Below, piece after piece: positions 1 through 7,828 of a stretch of 64,000 nucleotides of DNA. The DNA comes from Cystobacter fuscus DSM 2262 (GTDB lineage: Bacteria; Myxococcota; Myxococcia; Myxococcales; Myxococcaceae): NCBI RefSeq assembly GCF_000335475.2, contig NZ_ANAH02000005.1:1-64000 (forward strand), in the 5' to 3' direction. Position numbers and translations under genes: made by a program. The notes below the pieces were generated by a model that saw only the letters and a list, made by a program, of their open reading frames with translations, was not told the DNA's origin and did not search any database. Position 1 is the first letter of the stretch, and each line of letters opens with the position of its first letter.

Positions 1-522
1 GAAGAAGTCGCCCACGCGCTGGTCGCCCCACATGAAGTGCAGGCCCAGGCCGAGCGGCCCCTTGGACCGCGAGGGCACCCGGCGCACGCGGGGCGCGATC
101 TGCTCGGCCGGAGCCTCCACCGCGGCGGCCTCGTGCGCGGCCTTCGGCTCCGCGATGGGAGCGGCCACCGGAGCGGCGGCCACGACGGGGGCCGGCGTGG
201 CGGCGCGAGCCGCGGCGATGGCCGTGGTGTCCTCCAGGCGGAGGGTGGTGCCACCGACCTTGATCTCATCGCCGAAGGACAGCGGCACCTTGTTCCCCCG
301 CTTGCCGTTGACGTAGGTGCCCTCGACGCTGCCCATGTCGATGATGGACAGGCCGCCATCGGAGGCGACCTCGATGACGGCGTGGATACGGCTGACCTTC
401 TCGTCGTCCAGGCACAGATGCGCCGAGGCGAGACGGCCAATCTTGATGATGTCGCGCTCGAAGTCTTTCGAGGTGACCAGGGTGTCACCCTTGAAGACCC
501 GGAGTGTCAAAGGCACGGGCAT
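1..522 (-). CDS. FHA-domain protein, GltG-like (partial, C-terminus outside window)
   Basis: Only the first 174 codons are present; the gene runs off the left edge. From the ATG at 522 the protein opens directly with a forkhead-associated domain (about residues 5-95): the IGR motif (KIGRLASAHL), the SRIHA block and the GTYVNG strand are all visible. FHA domains bind phosphothreonine peptides, so a link to Ser/Thr kinase signalling is likely. A low-complexity Ala/Pro segment (about 100-150) follows, then a segment with WGDQRVGDFF. From memory this order resembles the N-terminal half of GltG, the FHA/TonB-type component of the Agl-Glt gliding and sporulation machinery in Myxococcus. The TonB-like C-terminus needed to confirm that lies outside the window, so the specific name is an inference while the FHA call is firm. 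Confidence 0.85.
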   Translation of the reverse strand, partial: MPVPLTLRVFKGDTLVTSKDFERDIIKIGRLASAHLCLDDEKVSRIHAVIEVASDGGLSIIDMGSVEGTYVNGKRGNKVPLSFGDEIKVGGTTLRLEDTTAIAAARAATPAPVVAAAPVAAPIAEPKAAHEAAAVEAPAEQIAPRVRRVPSRSKGPLGLGLHFMWGDQRVGDFF

Positions 523-955
523 TGCGATTCCTCGGGTAGGCTGGCTGCGGCGATCCCTTGGACAACGCGGAGCGAGGCGGGTTCCCGGCGATTTTCACAA
601 TCGACTCCGTCAGGCTCGCCCCGGCAGTGCCAGGCGGCGGATTCGACTCCCGCCGCTTCCAAATCCCGCGTCTCCGTGAGTTCCTCGACATCGGCGGTAT
701 GATGGGTCCGGGCACACCTTTTCCGCCTTGGAACCGTGACTTCCGGCACATGTGCTCATGGAAATAGACATATAGACTGGAGGAGGCTCGACGTTTGGCT
801 TTTGAATGAAATATCTAGAAACCGCGACATCTCTCCAACGTCGAGTCTTTTGATTTCCTCTCTTTATTTTGGCGAAGGATTGGGCTACCAGATGGAGGGC
901 CGTCCCTCCATCGCGAAGGTGAACGGCCACAGCCCCTTTGACCGGGAGTCATGCA
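523..955. other. 433-bp intergenic region, AT-rich centre, no gene recognised
   Basis: This gap separates the minus-strand FHA gene from the plus-strand RCC1 lipoprotein and should hold both promoters. Positions about 755-880 are distinctly AT-richer than the surrounding DNA and contain the inverted repeat listed separately. At about 631-660 lies a hairpin whose loop reads like a tRNA T-loop (ATTCGACTC between CGGCGG and CCGCCG). No matching acceptor 5' strand was found, so no tRNA is called. Confidence 0.5.
787..845. repeat. Inverted repeat (11-12 bp arms) in AT-rich spacer
   Basis: The left arm CTCGACGTTTGG (787-798) is complementary to the right arm CCAACGTCGAG (835-845) except for one bulged T. 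The arms are separated by 36 bases. On the plus strand the right arm runs into a T-rich stretch (TCTTTTGATTTC). It could be an operator pair, an RNA hairpin in the leader of the downstream lipoprotein gene, or a terminator. Only the complementarity is observed. Confidence 0.4.
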
Positions 956-1957
956 ATGCAAATCAATACAAGAAGATGGATGACCAGACTGCTGGGAGTC
1001 TGGCTTGGCGCGGTGATGGGCGCGGGCTGCGGTCAGCCCCCGGTCGAGTCGGGGGATCAAGCGCGGCTTGGCGCTCCGCTGCGAGCCGCGCAGTCAGCCC
1101 GTCTCGCGGGGAGCGAAACCCGTTCTCTGGCATTGCGCCCCAATGGCATCGTCTGGGGCACGGACTTCAACTCGAACTCGACGCCGGTGCCGGAGCTGAT
1201 CGGAGCGGTCGCCGTGGCCGACGGCGAAGCGCATTCGCTGGCGTTGCGTTATGATGGCACCGTGTGGTCCTGGGGCAGCAACGGCTACGGCGCGCTGGGG
1301 GATGGCACGCTGATCGACAGCGCGGTGCCGGTGCGGGCACAGGGGTTGGACGGGGTGGTGGCCGTGGCCGCGGGCTCCTTCTATTCGCTGGCGGTGCGTT
1401 ATGATGGCACCGTGTGGGCCTGGGGCTACAACGCCTACGGTCAGCTGGGAGATGGCACGACGAACGAGCGCTTCGTGCCGGTGCGGGTGCAGGGGTTGGA
1501 CGGGGTGGTGGCCGTGGCCGCGAACTACAGCCATTCGCTGGCGTTGCGCTCGGACGGCTCCGTGTGGGCCTGGGGCGACAACTCTCGAGGGCAGCTGGGG
1601 GATGGCACCACGAGCAGCCGCTCGGTGCCGGTGCCAGTGCCGTGGTTGAACGGCGGGGTGGTGGCCGTGGCCGCGGGCGTCTCGCATTCGCTGGCGGTGC
1701 GCTCGGACGGCTCCGCGTGGGCCTGGGGCGCCAATTATCGAGGCCAACTGGGGGATGGGACCACGAGCAGCCGCTCGGTGCCGGGACGGGTGCAGGGGTT
1801 GAGCGGGGTGGTGGCCGTGGGCGCGGGCTTCAACCATTCGCTGGCGGTGAGTTCGGATGGCACCGCGTGGGCCTGGGGCGACAACTCCTACGGCCAACTG
1901 GGGGTTGGAGGAGCCACCTCGTACTCCACCACCGCCCTTCCCTCTTCGCTGTATTGA
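956..1957 (+). CDS. RCC1-repeat lipoprotein
   Basis: The protein has 333 residues with a lipoprotein-type signal (MQINTRRW..., hydrophobic 12-24, GAGC with Cys25), so it is probably anchored in the cell envelope and exposed. The rest consists of RCC1-type beta-propeller repeats of about 50 residues. Five are well conserved, each carrying HSLA-R-DG, WAWG and GQLGDGT blocks, after a degenerate first copy around residues 45-90; together they could close one propeller. Such secreted RCC1 proteins are frequent in myxobacteria and presumably bind proteins or glycans; the ligand is unknown. The ATG at 956 is preferred to an in-frame TTG at 938 because GGGAG lies 8 bases upstream and the signal peptide begins there. 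The gene is monocistronic; a hairpin follows the stop. Confidence 0.85.
   Translation: MQINTRRWMTRLLGVWLGAVMGAGCGQPPVESGDQARLGAPLRAAQSARLAGSETRSLALRPNGIVWGTDFNSNSTPVPELIGAVAVADGEAHSLALRYDGTVWSWGSNGYGALGDGTLIDSAVPVRAQGLDGVVAVAAGSFYSLAVRYDGTVWAWGYNAYGQLGDGTTNERFVPVRVQGLDGVVAVAANYSHSLALRSDGSVWAWGDNSRGQLGDGTTSSRSVPVPVPWLNGGVVAVAAGVSHSLAVRSDGSAWAWGANYRGQLGDGTTSSRSVPGRVQGLSGVVAVGAGFNHSLAVSSDGTAWAWGDNSYGQLGVGGATSYSTTALPSSLY
1225..1930 (+). repeat. Tandem ~150-bp coding repeats (RCC1 blades)
   Basis: Units of about 150 bp recur five times inside the RCC1 lipoprotein gene. They are recognisable from the recurring GTGGCCGTGG and GCCTGGGGC blocks. The nucleotide similarity between copies is high enough for repeat-number change by recombination or slippage. 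Confidence 0.7.
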
Positions 1958-1977
1958 GTTCAGCCAAGCTGGTCATC

Positions 1978-2023
1978 TATACGCCGGTGGCAATATGTGG
2001 CCATTGATGCCACTGGCAGTATA
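1978..2023 (+). terminator. Imperfect stem-loop after RCC1 gene
   Basis: TATACGCCGGTGGCA (1978-1992) pairs with TGCCACTGGCAGTATA (2008-2023) with one mismatch and one bulge around a 15-base loop. It starts 20 bases past the stop codon and ends 34 bases before the next start. No U-tract follows, so it may be a weak or factor-assisted terminator, or a leader element of the operon at 2058. Confidence 0.45.
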
Positions 2024-2057
2024 GGGTAGAAGCAGTGCCCGCGAGGACTTCACCCAC

Positions 2058-2573
2058 ATGTCACGGAACGCGGCGCTCTCCGAGGAGTTGCTTCACAGCT
2101 ATATCGAGCAGAACCTGAGACGGTTCATGGAACTCTCCGAGGTCATGCTCGCCCGTGGCAACCTGCCGGAAGAAGCCGCTCGGGCCTACTTCAAGCTCCT
2201 GCTGGAAGTGCCGCCGCTCTGGTACGAGGAGCCGTCCGAGGAAATCAAGACGGGCACGCTCGCCATCGGAGCGACCCTGGATACCTTCGAGCGGCTCAAG
2301 CCCCACCTTCCCACGGATGCGCCCGATCAATTCCTGGCGAAGGTCTTCTACTCAGACATCGTCATGAGCGCGGTCATCCAGAACCTCCTCATCGTCTGGT
2401 ACAACGGGTGGCTCCATGACAAGATAGCGCCCGCGAGTGCCTATCCCTTCGCGCTCGTCTGGGAGGCCCTCTCGGCGCGCGCCGTGGGGATGCCGGGCCC
2501 GTACTTCGGAAGCTGGAGCTACCCACCACCCGAGCTCATTCGTCCCCCGGGAAGCGCTTCCGAGGACACATGA
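2058..2573 (+). CDS. Small subunit of FAD-dependent dehydrogenase (FAD-SLDH small-subunit-like)
   Basis: This 171-residue soluble protein overlaps the next gene by ATGA, so the two are almost certainly translationally coupled. Its second half (residues about 95-160) has the pattern of small subunits of membrane-type sorbitol/fructose/gluconate dehydrogenases: a helix ending in IVWYNGWL, then YPFALVWEAL, then GMPGPYFGSW. In that family the small subunit stabilises or exports the GMC-type catalytic subunit, which matches the neighbour. Unlike typical members, no Tat signal or membrane segment is visible, so the complex is probably cytoplasmic. The family assignment rests on motif pattern and context; the partner relationship is the firmer part. 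Confidence 0.6.
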   Translation: MSRNAALSEELLHSYIEQNLRRFMELSEVMLARGNLPEEAARAYFKLLLEVPPLWYEEPSEEIKTGTLAIGATLDTFERLKPHLPTDAPDQFLAKVFYSDIVMSAVIQNLLIVWYNGWLHDKIAPASAYPFALVWEALSARAVGMPGPYFGSWSYPPPELIRPPGSASEDT

Positions 2574-4345
2574 AACCCGCTTCCGCTGGCACGCCCGGGT
2601 ATGATGTCGCCATCGTGGGAGCAGGTATCGCGGGCAGCCTGATGGCGGCCCAACTGGTATCCCGCGGCCTGCGCGTCGTCCTCTTGGAGGCCGGTGATGA
2701 CCTCTTCTTCGACACCACGACAGGCGTCAGCAACATCCAGCCCCTCCTCGAGCGCTACTACGGTTCCATCTACAAGGTTCCGAACTCCCCCTACCCCAAC
2801 CTCGGGCACGCCCCGAGTCCAACGCTGACCACGCTGAACAAGTACTACGTCCAGCAGGGGCCGCTGGCGTTTGGAAGCGATTACATCCGCATCGCCGGAG
2901 GCTCCACCCGCCACTGGCTGGGTCTGTGCCCTCGGCTCGATCCGGGGACCTTCCAGGAGCGCACGCTCTACGGGCGGGCCGTCGACTGGCCCATCACCTA
3001 CAATGACCTCGAGGACTGGTACTACGCGGCCGAGAAGGAACTCGGCGTCGCGGGTGACGACGAGAACCAGGGGCTCGCCGGGGTCCCACCGCGCAAGCCG
3101 GGTCACAAGTACCCGTTGCCTCCCATCCCTCAGACCTATAGCGACCGGGTCGTGGCCCAGGCCGTGGAGGGCCTGACCTTCCAGTCCGACGAGGCGTCTC
3201 CTCCCGTCCCCGTCCAGGTCTCCTCCACACCGGCGGCGCGCAACTCCATCCCCTACGACGGTCGTCCCCCCTGTCAGGGAAGTGGCAGTTGCATTCCCAT
3301 CTGTCCCACCGGGGCCAAGTACGACGCCAGCGTGCACCTCAAACGAGCCCTCGGGGTGGATCCCCGAAACCTCGAGGAGCCGTCCCTCGCGAGGGAGCGG
3401 GTCACGTACATCCCCAAGGCGGTCCTCAAGGAGATCGTGCTCGACGATCCGGAGGCGCTCCATCCCAAGGTCTCCGAGCTCGTCTTCAAGCGCTCCGCCT
3501 CGGAGGACGACAACCTGCGTGTCCAGGCCCGCCTCTACGTGCTGGCCATCCATGCCATGGAGATACCAAAGGTGCTGCTTGCCTCGCGCGGCCAGCGCGC
3601 GCACGGCGTGGCCAACAGCAGCGGACGGGTCGGGCGCTACCTGATGGATCATGACATCGCCATCACCCACGCGCGGCTCTCCCAGCCGCTCTATCCCTTT
3701 CGCGGCCCGCGCATCACCAGCAGCATCGAGGGCTTCTGCGACGGTCCCTTCCGCCGTCGGCATTCGGCGTTCCGTCCGGAGCTGGCGAATGTGGGCACCG
3801 CATGGGAGACGAATGCGCCGTTCTCCAACGTCATCGCGAGGGTGGCGCAGGGGCTGACGGGCAAGGCGCTGCGCGAGCAGGTGGCCTGGGACTCCACCGC
3901 GGTGATCCACATCGACGCGATGATCGAGCCGGAGCCCCACTTCGAGAGTCGTGTCTTCCCCTCACGGCTCACGGACCACTGGGGCCTGCCACGCCCGGAG
4001 ATCCAGTACCGCGTCGGGGAATACTCCCAGAGAGGCCGTGAGGCGTTCATCAAGCTGGTCAAGGCCATCTACGGCCGGCTGGGGGCCCGGGAGCAGGACA
4101 TCTTCGAGGTTCCGGGCTGGTTCGGTTCTGGCCATGTCATGGGCACCACGCGCATGGGCCAGGATCCAAAGACCTCGGTCTGCGACAGCTTCGGGCTCAC
4201 CCATGACCATCCCAACCTCTACCTCGCCGGCTCGAGCCTGTTTCCGACGGTGGGCACGGCCAACCCGACATTGACGCTGGCCGCCCTGGCGCTGCGTACC
4301 GCCCACGAGATTGAACGCCGCCTGCGGCACGGCCTCCCCGCCTGA
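2570..4345 (+). CDS. GMC-family FAD oxidoreductase (catalytic subunit)
   Basis: The 591-residue protein starts with the dinucleotide-binding fold DVAIVGAGIAGSL (Gly17, Gly19, Gly22) and LLEAG at the end of beta-2. The middle contains CQGSGSC...CPTGAK, the Cys-containing segment usual in gluconate-2-dehydrogenase-like GMC enzymes. The C-terminal GMC_oxred_C domain has HVMGTTRMG, then the conserved NLYLAGSSLFPTVG and NPTLT blocks that hold the catalytic His and Asn. It should oxidise an alcohol or sugar hydroxyl with FAD; the substrate cannot be read from the sequence. It overlaps the small-subunit gene by 4 bp and is followed after 9 bp by a ferritin-like gene. Confidence 0.9.
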   Translation: MKPASAGTPGYDVAIVGAGIAGSLMAAQLVSRGLRVVLLEAGDDLFFDTTTGVSNIQPLLERYYGSIYKVPNSPYPNLGHAPSPTLTTLNKYYVQQGPLAFGSDYIRIAGGSTRHWLGLCPRLDPGTFQERTLYGRAVDWPITYNDLEDWYYAAEKELGVAGDDENQGLAGVPPRKPGHKYPLPPIPQTYSDRVVAQAVEGLTFQSDEASPPVPVQVSSTPAARNSIPYDGRPPCQGSGSCIPICPTGAKYDASVHLKRALGVDPRNLEEPSLARERVTYIPKAVLKEIVLDDPEALHPKVSELVFKRSASEDDNLRVQARLYVLAIHAMEIPKVLLASRGQRAHGVANSSGRVGRYLMDHDIAITHARLSQPLYPFRGPRITSSIEGFCDGPFRRRHSAFRPELANVGTAWETNAPFSNVIARVAQGLTGKALREQVAWDSTAVIHIDAMIEPEPHFESRVFPSRLTDHWGLPRPEIQYRVGEYSQRGREAFIKLVKAIYGRLGAREQDIFEVPGWFGSGHVMGTTRMGQDPKTSVCDSFGLTHDHPNLYLAGSSLFPTVGTANPTLTLAALALRTAHEIERRLRHGLPA

Positions 4346-4354
4346 ACTCTCCCG

Positions 4355-5788
4355 ATGAACGAACATCTCAAAGCCGACGCCGTGAACTTCCCGTGCGAGC
4401 ACGGCCACATCCGGGACCGTGCCGACCTGATCTCCCAGCTGTCGATCGCCTCGGAGCTGGAGCACGGCCTGTCACTGCAATACCTGTTCACGGCCTTCTC
4501 GCTCAAGACGAGCACTGCCGAAGGAGGGCTCACCGCCGCCGAGCTGCAGGTGGTGCTTCGCTGGCGGGGTCTGCTGTTCGCCGTCGCGGCCCAGGAAATG
4601 CAGCATTTGACCCAGGCCTCCAATCTCCTGGCCGCGGTGGGAGGCAGCGCGCATCTGCGCCGGCCCAACTTCCCTCAGCGCAAGGGCTACTTTCCAATGA
4701 AGCACCGCTGGGGGTTGTGGCCGTTCTCCGCCGCGACCCTCAAGCTGTACACGGAGTGGGAGCGTCCCGCCTCCGTCCCACAGCCACGCGAGCTGGAGGA
4801 GGGTGAGTACGAGCAGGAACTCTTCTCCACCAAGCACCGGGACATGAAGAAGGAGATAGAAGAGCAGGATGTCCACGCGGCCCACCTCGAGCAACTGCGG
4901 CGGACGAACCCCCCGCTGTACGAGCTGCTGCTGCAGAAGCAGCGCGCCACCCGGCATGAGACCATTGGTGAGCTCTACGGCGCGGTGGCCAACGCCTTCG
5001 CCACCTGGGAGGACGATCCTTCCCGAGGTCCCCTCATCATCGGCGACCCCGCCTTCCAGGTGGAAGGCCGAGAGGTGGACATGCCGCAGGTGATTCGGGT
5101 GGAGACCGTCGACGATGCACTGAGCGCGATCCAGCTCATCGTCCAGCAGGGCGAAGGCGACGAGCTGTTCGCGGAGCGCGTGGTGGCCACGACAGACAGC
5201 CATTACGGAATCTTCCTGCGCATGTTGCGCGAGTACCAGACACTCAAGGCACGGCGTCCGGAATTCGACCCGGTGCGAGACGTCTGTCCCAACCCGCTGT
5301 CACGGCTTCACGATGACAATTCCTATCCGGGCTGGCGGCTCATCCAGGATCCCTTCACCAGCGCGGTCAATGAGCTCAACAGCGCCGTGTACAAAACGAT
5401 GTTGCTGATGCTCTACCGGTTCTTCGCCACACCGGGCGGGCCCGAGTCGCGGCGGCACTTCAGCAGGGCGTTCCTGCCCATGATGACGACGGTGATCGAA
5501 CCCCTGGGCAACATGCTCACCCAGCTGCCCATCGGCGAGGATCCCCCGAGCGAGGCGTCGCGCACGGCGGGGCCGCGTCCTCTCTACGCCGGGCCGAGCT
5601 TCGAGATCAGCCCCTCCAGCGAACTGCTGCCGCAAGCCGCGGCCAGCACGCGCTACATCACCGAGCGACTCCAGGCCGAAGCGAATGCCGCTCGCAAGCT
5701 CAGCCTCGCCCCGAGCGCACCGCGCGCGCTCTCCGCCGTTGCCGCCCAGCTCGACGCCATCCGCGCCGCCTTCGCCCCTCCGGGATGA
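4355..5788 (+). CDS. Ferritin-like domain protein (VioB/RebD iminophenyl-pyruvate dimer synthase-type domain)
   Basis: The protein has 477 residues. The N-terminal third is a ferritin-like helical bundle with the carboxylate/His pattern of the domain found in VioB/RebD-type proteins: SELEHGLSLQYLF (Glu36) and QEMQHLTQASNLL (Glu81, His84). These residues could bind a di-iron or haem-type centre. The rest is helical and contains no recognised second domain. The start ATG lies 9 bp after the GMC gene. Such domains occur in natural-product and oxidative-stress clusters, so the operon may build or modify a small molecule, but no product can be named. The fold call is good; the chemistry is inference. 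Confidence 0.75.
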   Translation: MNEHLKADAVNFPCEHGHIRDRADLISQLSIASELEHGLSLQYLFTAFSLKTSTAEGGLTAAELQVVLRWRGLLFAVAAQEMQHLTQASNLLAAVGGSAHLRRPNFPQRKGYFPMKHRWGLWPFSAATLKLYTEWERPASVPQPRELEEGEYEQELFSTKHRDMKKEIEEQDVHAAHLEQLRRTNPPLYELLLQKQRATRHETIGELYGAVANAFATWEDDPSRGPLIIGDPAFQVEGREVDMPQVIRVETVDDALSAIQLIVQQGEGDELFAERVVATTDSHYGIFLRMLREYQTLKARRPEFDPVRDVCPNPLSRLHDDNSYPGWRLIQDPFTSAVNELNSAVYKTMLLMLYRFFATPGGPESRRHFSRAFLPMMTTVIEPLGNMLTQLPIGEDPPSEASRTAGPRPLYAGPSFEISPSSELLPQAAASTRYITERLQAEANAARKLSLAPSAPRALSAVAAQLDAIRAAFAPPG

Positions 5789-5832
5789 GCCCACCGCACC
5801 ACCACCACCGCCAGCCCACACAGGAGATTGAG

Positions 5833-6786
5833 ATGAGTTCACTGCCCCCCGTCCCCGCGGGTCAAGAAACGTTCTATTACGCATCGCAAACCACATTCTG
5901 GATTTTCTTCCGCCAGGCTCGCGCGCTGGTGGAGAGGGCTCTCGGCGCTCAGCTCGATTCACTCGGCCTGGCCCTGCCAAGGTTCAAGGATGATCCAGAC
6001 GGTGTCTACCTCGCGCTGGTGCCCAGCTTCTACACCTGCGCACTCAACCTCTCGTCGGGTGGGGTCACCTCCACCACGATGCAGGGAGTCAGCGAGGCGG
6101 AGTTCAACGTGCTCGTCCATCCCAAATCCCAGGCAGCCAGACTCCCGGACCTCACGTTCCAGGAGTTCCTGCTCGGATGGGAGCAGCACAAGCTCATCGG
6201 GCAGCTCCGGCTCGACGTCATCACGGACAACGTGGGAGCCGTCATCGGTGGCCGAGAGAAGTACGGTGAACACAAGTTCCGTGGGTTCATCCGCTATTGC
6301 TTCCCCCTGCCCAACGACAACGCGAGAACGCCTGTCCCCTTCCACGTGGAGTTCTCCGCCTACACCACCGAGCGGATGCTGCACGAGGAGCTCGTGTTCT
6401 CCCTGCGCTCGGGGGTGGGCGCGCTCCAGCCCGTCTCGGTGGATGCCTCGGAGGTGGTCGTCTATGGCGCGCTTCCACCCGAGCCTCAGGACGGAACGAG
6501 GCAGCGGGCCATCGGCTCACGCCGCAATCACTTCGGCACGTTCAGCCTGTATACGCCGACGGAAGTCCACCCAGCCCAGGTGCCCTCTCTTCAGTACGGC
6601 CCGTGTCACAATGCCGCGCCCCTCCACTACAACGGCAAGAGCATTCCTGGCGCGGAGGAGTGGCCGAAGCAGATGCGAGATCGAATGCAGCAACTGCTCA
6701 CCGACGCACCCGTCGCGGCCTTCATGCTGTTCGCGTCGCCGCCCGTCGAGATAGAGCCGAGGCCGTTCTACATTGATCCCCAGTAG
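5833..6786 (+). CDS. Acetoacetate decarboxylase-like protein
   Basis: The protein has 317 residues. Start at 5833 is chosen over an upstream in-frame ATG (5785) because AGGAG at 5822-5826 sits 6 bases before it and the upstream stretch is a low-complexity His/Pro run. The sequence GREKYGEHKF (residues 140-149), preceded by NVGAVIGG, matches the acetoacetate-decarboxylase family signature in which a lysine forms the Schiff base (Lys148 here; the usual paired PKK is reduced to HK). Family members decarboxylate beta-keto acids or act as aldolase/dehydratase variants. As last gene of the four-gene operon it could act on the product of the GMC oxidase. The family call is moderate; the reaction is inferred. 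Confidence 0.6.
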   Translation: MSSLPPVPAGQETFYYASQTTFWIFFRQARALVERALGAQLDSLGLALPRFKDDPDGVYLALVPSFYTCALNLSSGGVTSTTMQGVSEAEFNVLVHPKSQAARLPDLTFQEFLLGWEQHKLIGQLRLDVITDNVGAVIGGREKYGEHKFRGFIRYCFPLPNDNARTPVPFHVEFSAYTTERMLHEELVFSLRSGVGALQPVSVDASEVVVYGALPPEPQDGTRQRAIGSRRNHFGTFSLYTPTEVHPAQVPSLQYGPCHNAAPLHYNGKSIPGAEEWPKQMRDRMQQLLTDAPVAAFMLFASPPVEIEPRPFYIDPQ

Positions 6787-6810
6787 GCTCTTCGGCCGGC
6801 GGTAGCACCC

Positions 6811-6853
6811 GATGCACCGAGGCGAGGGAGCGAGCCTCCCGCTCCTGGGTGCA
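6811..6853. terminator. Hairpin between convergent genes
   Basis: TGCACC (6813-6818) pairs with GGTGCA (6848-6853). Inside it GGGAG (6826-6830) pairs with CTCCC (6836-6840) around CGAGC. The structure lies between the convergent stops of the decarboxylase-like gene and the SDR gene, where a bidirectional terminator is expected. No strong U-tract is seen. Confidence 0.45.
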
Positions 6854-6884
6854 CCCCATCCTCCCAGCAACTGCCCGCGATGCC

Positions 6885-7706
6885 TTACCGCGCATAGCGC
6901 GCCGCGGCGATGGCGCCGCCGTCGACGAGGAGGTCGGTGCCGGTGATGAACGACGCCTGGGGGCTGAGCAGGAACTCGACGGCGCTGGCGATGTCGTCCG
7001 GGGTGCCGGTGCGCCCCGTGCCGGATGCTTGAATCATGCCGCGCATGGCCTCGCCATGGGGGCCCTGCAACTCCGCCTGCCCCATGGGGGTGGAGATGAT
7101 GCCCGGGCTGACGCTGACCACCCGGCCGCCCCGCCGCCCCCACGGAATCGACGCCGCCTGGACGCGCAGCTGGTTCGCGCGCTTCGCCACGCTGTAGGCG
7201 GCGCCGGAATCGAGGTTCTTGGAGTCGAGCATGGGCAGCCCCGCGAGTTGGCTCGTGGGGGTGGTGGCGAGGGCACGTTCGGCCTCCGGGGGGAGAGCGA
7301 CCATCGTGCCGGCCATCGAGGCGATGCACACCGCGACACTGCCGTGCGTCACGAACGGGAGGAAGGCGTCGAGGACGTGGGCGGTGCCGAGGACGTCCAC
7401 CTGGATGATCCGCTCGGGGCTGGCCTGCACGGGGGAGACGCCGGCGGTGTGCACGACGGCGCGGAGCGAGCCGAGGGCACCTGCGTGCTGGGCGAGCCGC
7501 TCGACGGACCCCGGGTCGGAGACGTCGACGCGGAGGGTGTCGACGGTGTGGCCTTCGCCGCGGAGGGTGTCGGCGACGCGGTCGAGGAGCTCCTGGGCGT
7601 AGTCGGCGAGGACGAGCTGGCGGCCGGAGCCGAGGCGGCGGGCGATGGCGAGGCCCATGCCTCCGAGGCCGGTGATGACGATGACGTCCTGGTGGGGTGA
7701 GGTCAT
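6885..7706 (-). CDS. Short-chain dehydrogenase/reductase (SDR)
   Basis: A classical-length SDR of 273 residues. The cofactor loop reads TGLGGMGLA (residues 12-20), close to TGxxxGxG. The active site is Ser130 with Tyr171-x-x-x-Lys175 (YSVAK), followed by the PG-IxTPM segment after beta-6 and a C-terminal DGG. The protein should reduce or oxidise a carbonyl/hydroxyl substrate with NAD(P)(H); the substrate is unknown. It is divergent from a TetR regulator, and the 122-bp intergenic region contains two palindromes probably bound by that regulator. The SDR is therefore likely the repressed target, perhaps a detoxification enzyme induced by its substrate. Confidence 0.88.
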   Translation of the reverse strand: MTSPHQDVIVITGLGGMGLAIARRLGSGRQLVLADYAQELLDRVADTLRGEGHTVDTLRVDVSDPGSVERLAQHAGALGSLRAVVHTAGVSPVQASPERIIQVDVLGTAHVLDAFLPFVTHGSVAVCIASMAGTMVALPPEAERALATTPTSQLAGLPMLDSKNLDSGAAYSVAKRANQLRVQAASIPWGRRGGRVVSVSPGIISTPMGQAELQGPHGEAMRGMIQASGTGRTGTPDDIASAVEFLLSPQASFITGTDLLVDGGAIAAARYAR

Positions 7707-7744
7707 GGTGTGGGTCTCCCGTGTCGTGGGGTGGCTTCCCCGAA

Positions 7745-7768
7745 GAAACGGACATGGGTGTCCGTTTC
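7745..7768. promoter_or_regulatory. Palindromic operator 1 (TetR/SDR intergenic)
   Basis: A perfect 10-bp inverted repeat GAAACGGACA / TGTCCGTTTC around the spacer TGGG. It lies 39 bp upstream of the SDR start. Together with operator 2 it is the probable binding site of the divergent TetR regulator. Confidence 0.75.
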
Positions 7769-7783
7769 GCGGGGGAACCTACC

Positions 7784-7811
7784 ACGAAGCGGACATGGGT
7801 GTCCGTTTCGT
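7784..7811. promoter_or_regulatory. Palindromic operator 2 (TetR/SDR intergenic)
   Basis: ACGAAGCGGACA and TGTCCGTTTCGT are 12-bp arms with one mismatch around the same TGGG spacer. The centre is 41 bp from that of operator 1, about four helical turns, so dimers would sit on the same DNA face. It ends 17 bp before the TetR start, consistent with autoregulation. Confidence 0.75.
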
Positions 7812-7828
7812 GCGGTACACTCCTGGGC

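Noticed and set aside
520-700. A complete tRNA gene
   Set aside because: Only a T-arm-like hairpin and a weak anticodon-like loop are present. The acceptor stem is missing and the G53-C61 pair is broken.
1225-1930. A non-coding tandem-repeat array
   Set aside because: The ~150-bp units are in frame and encode RCC1 blades with purifying-type codon differences.
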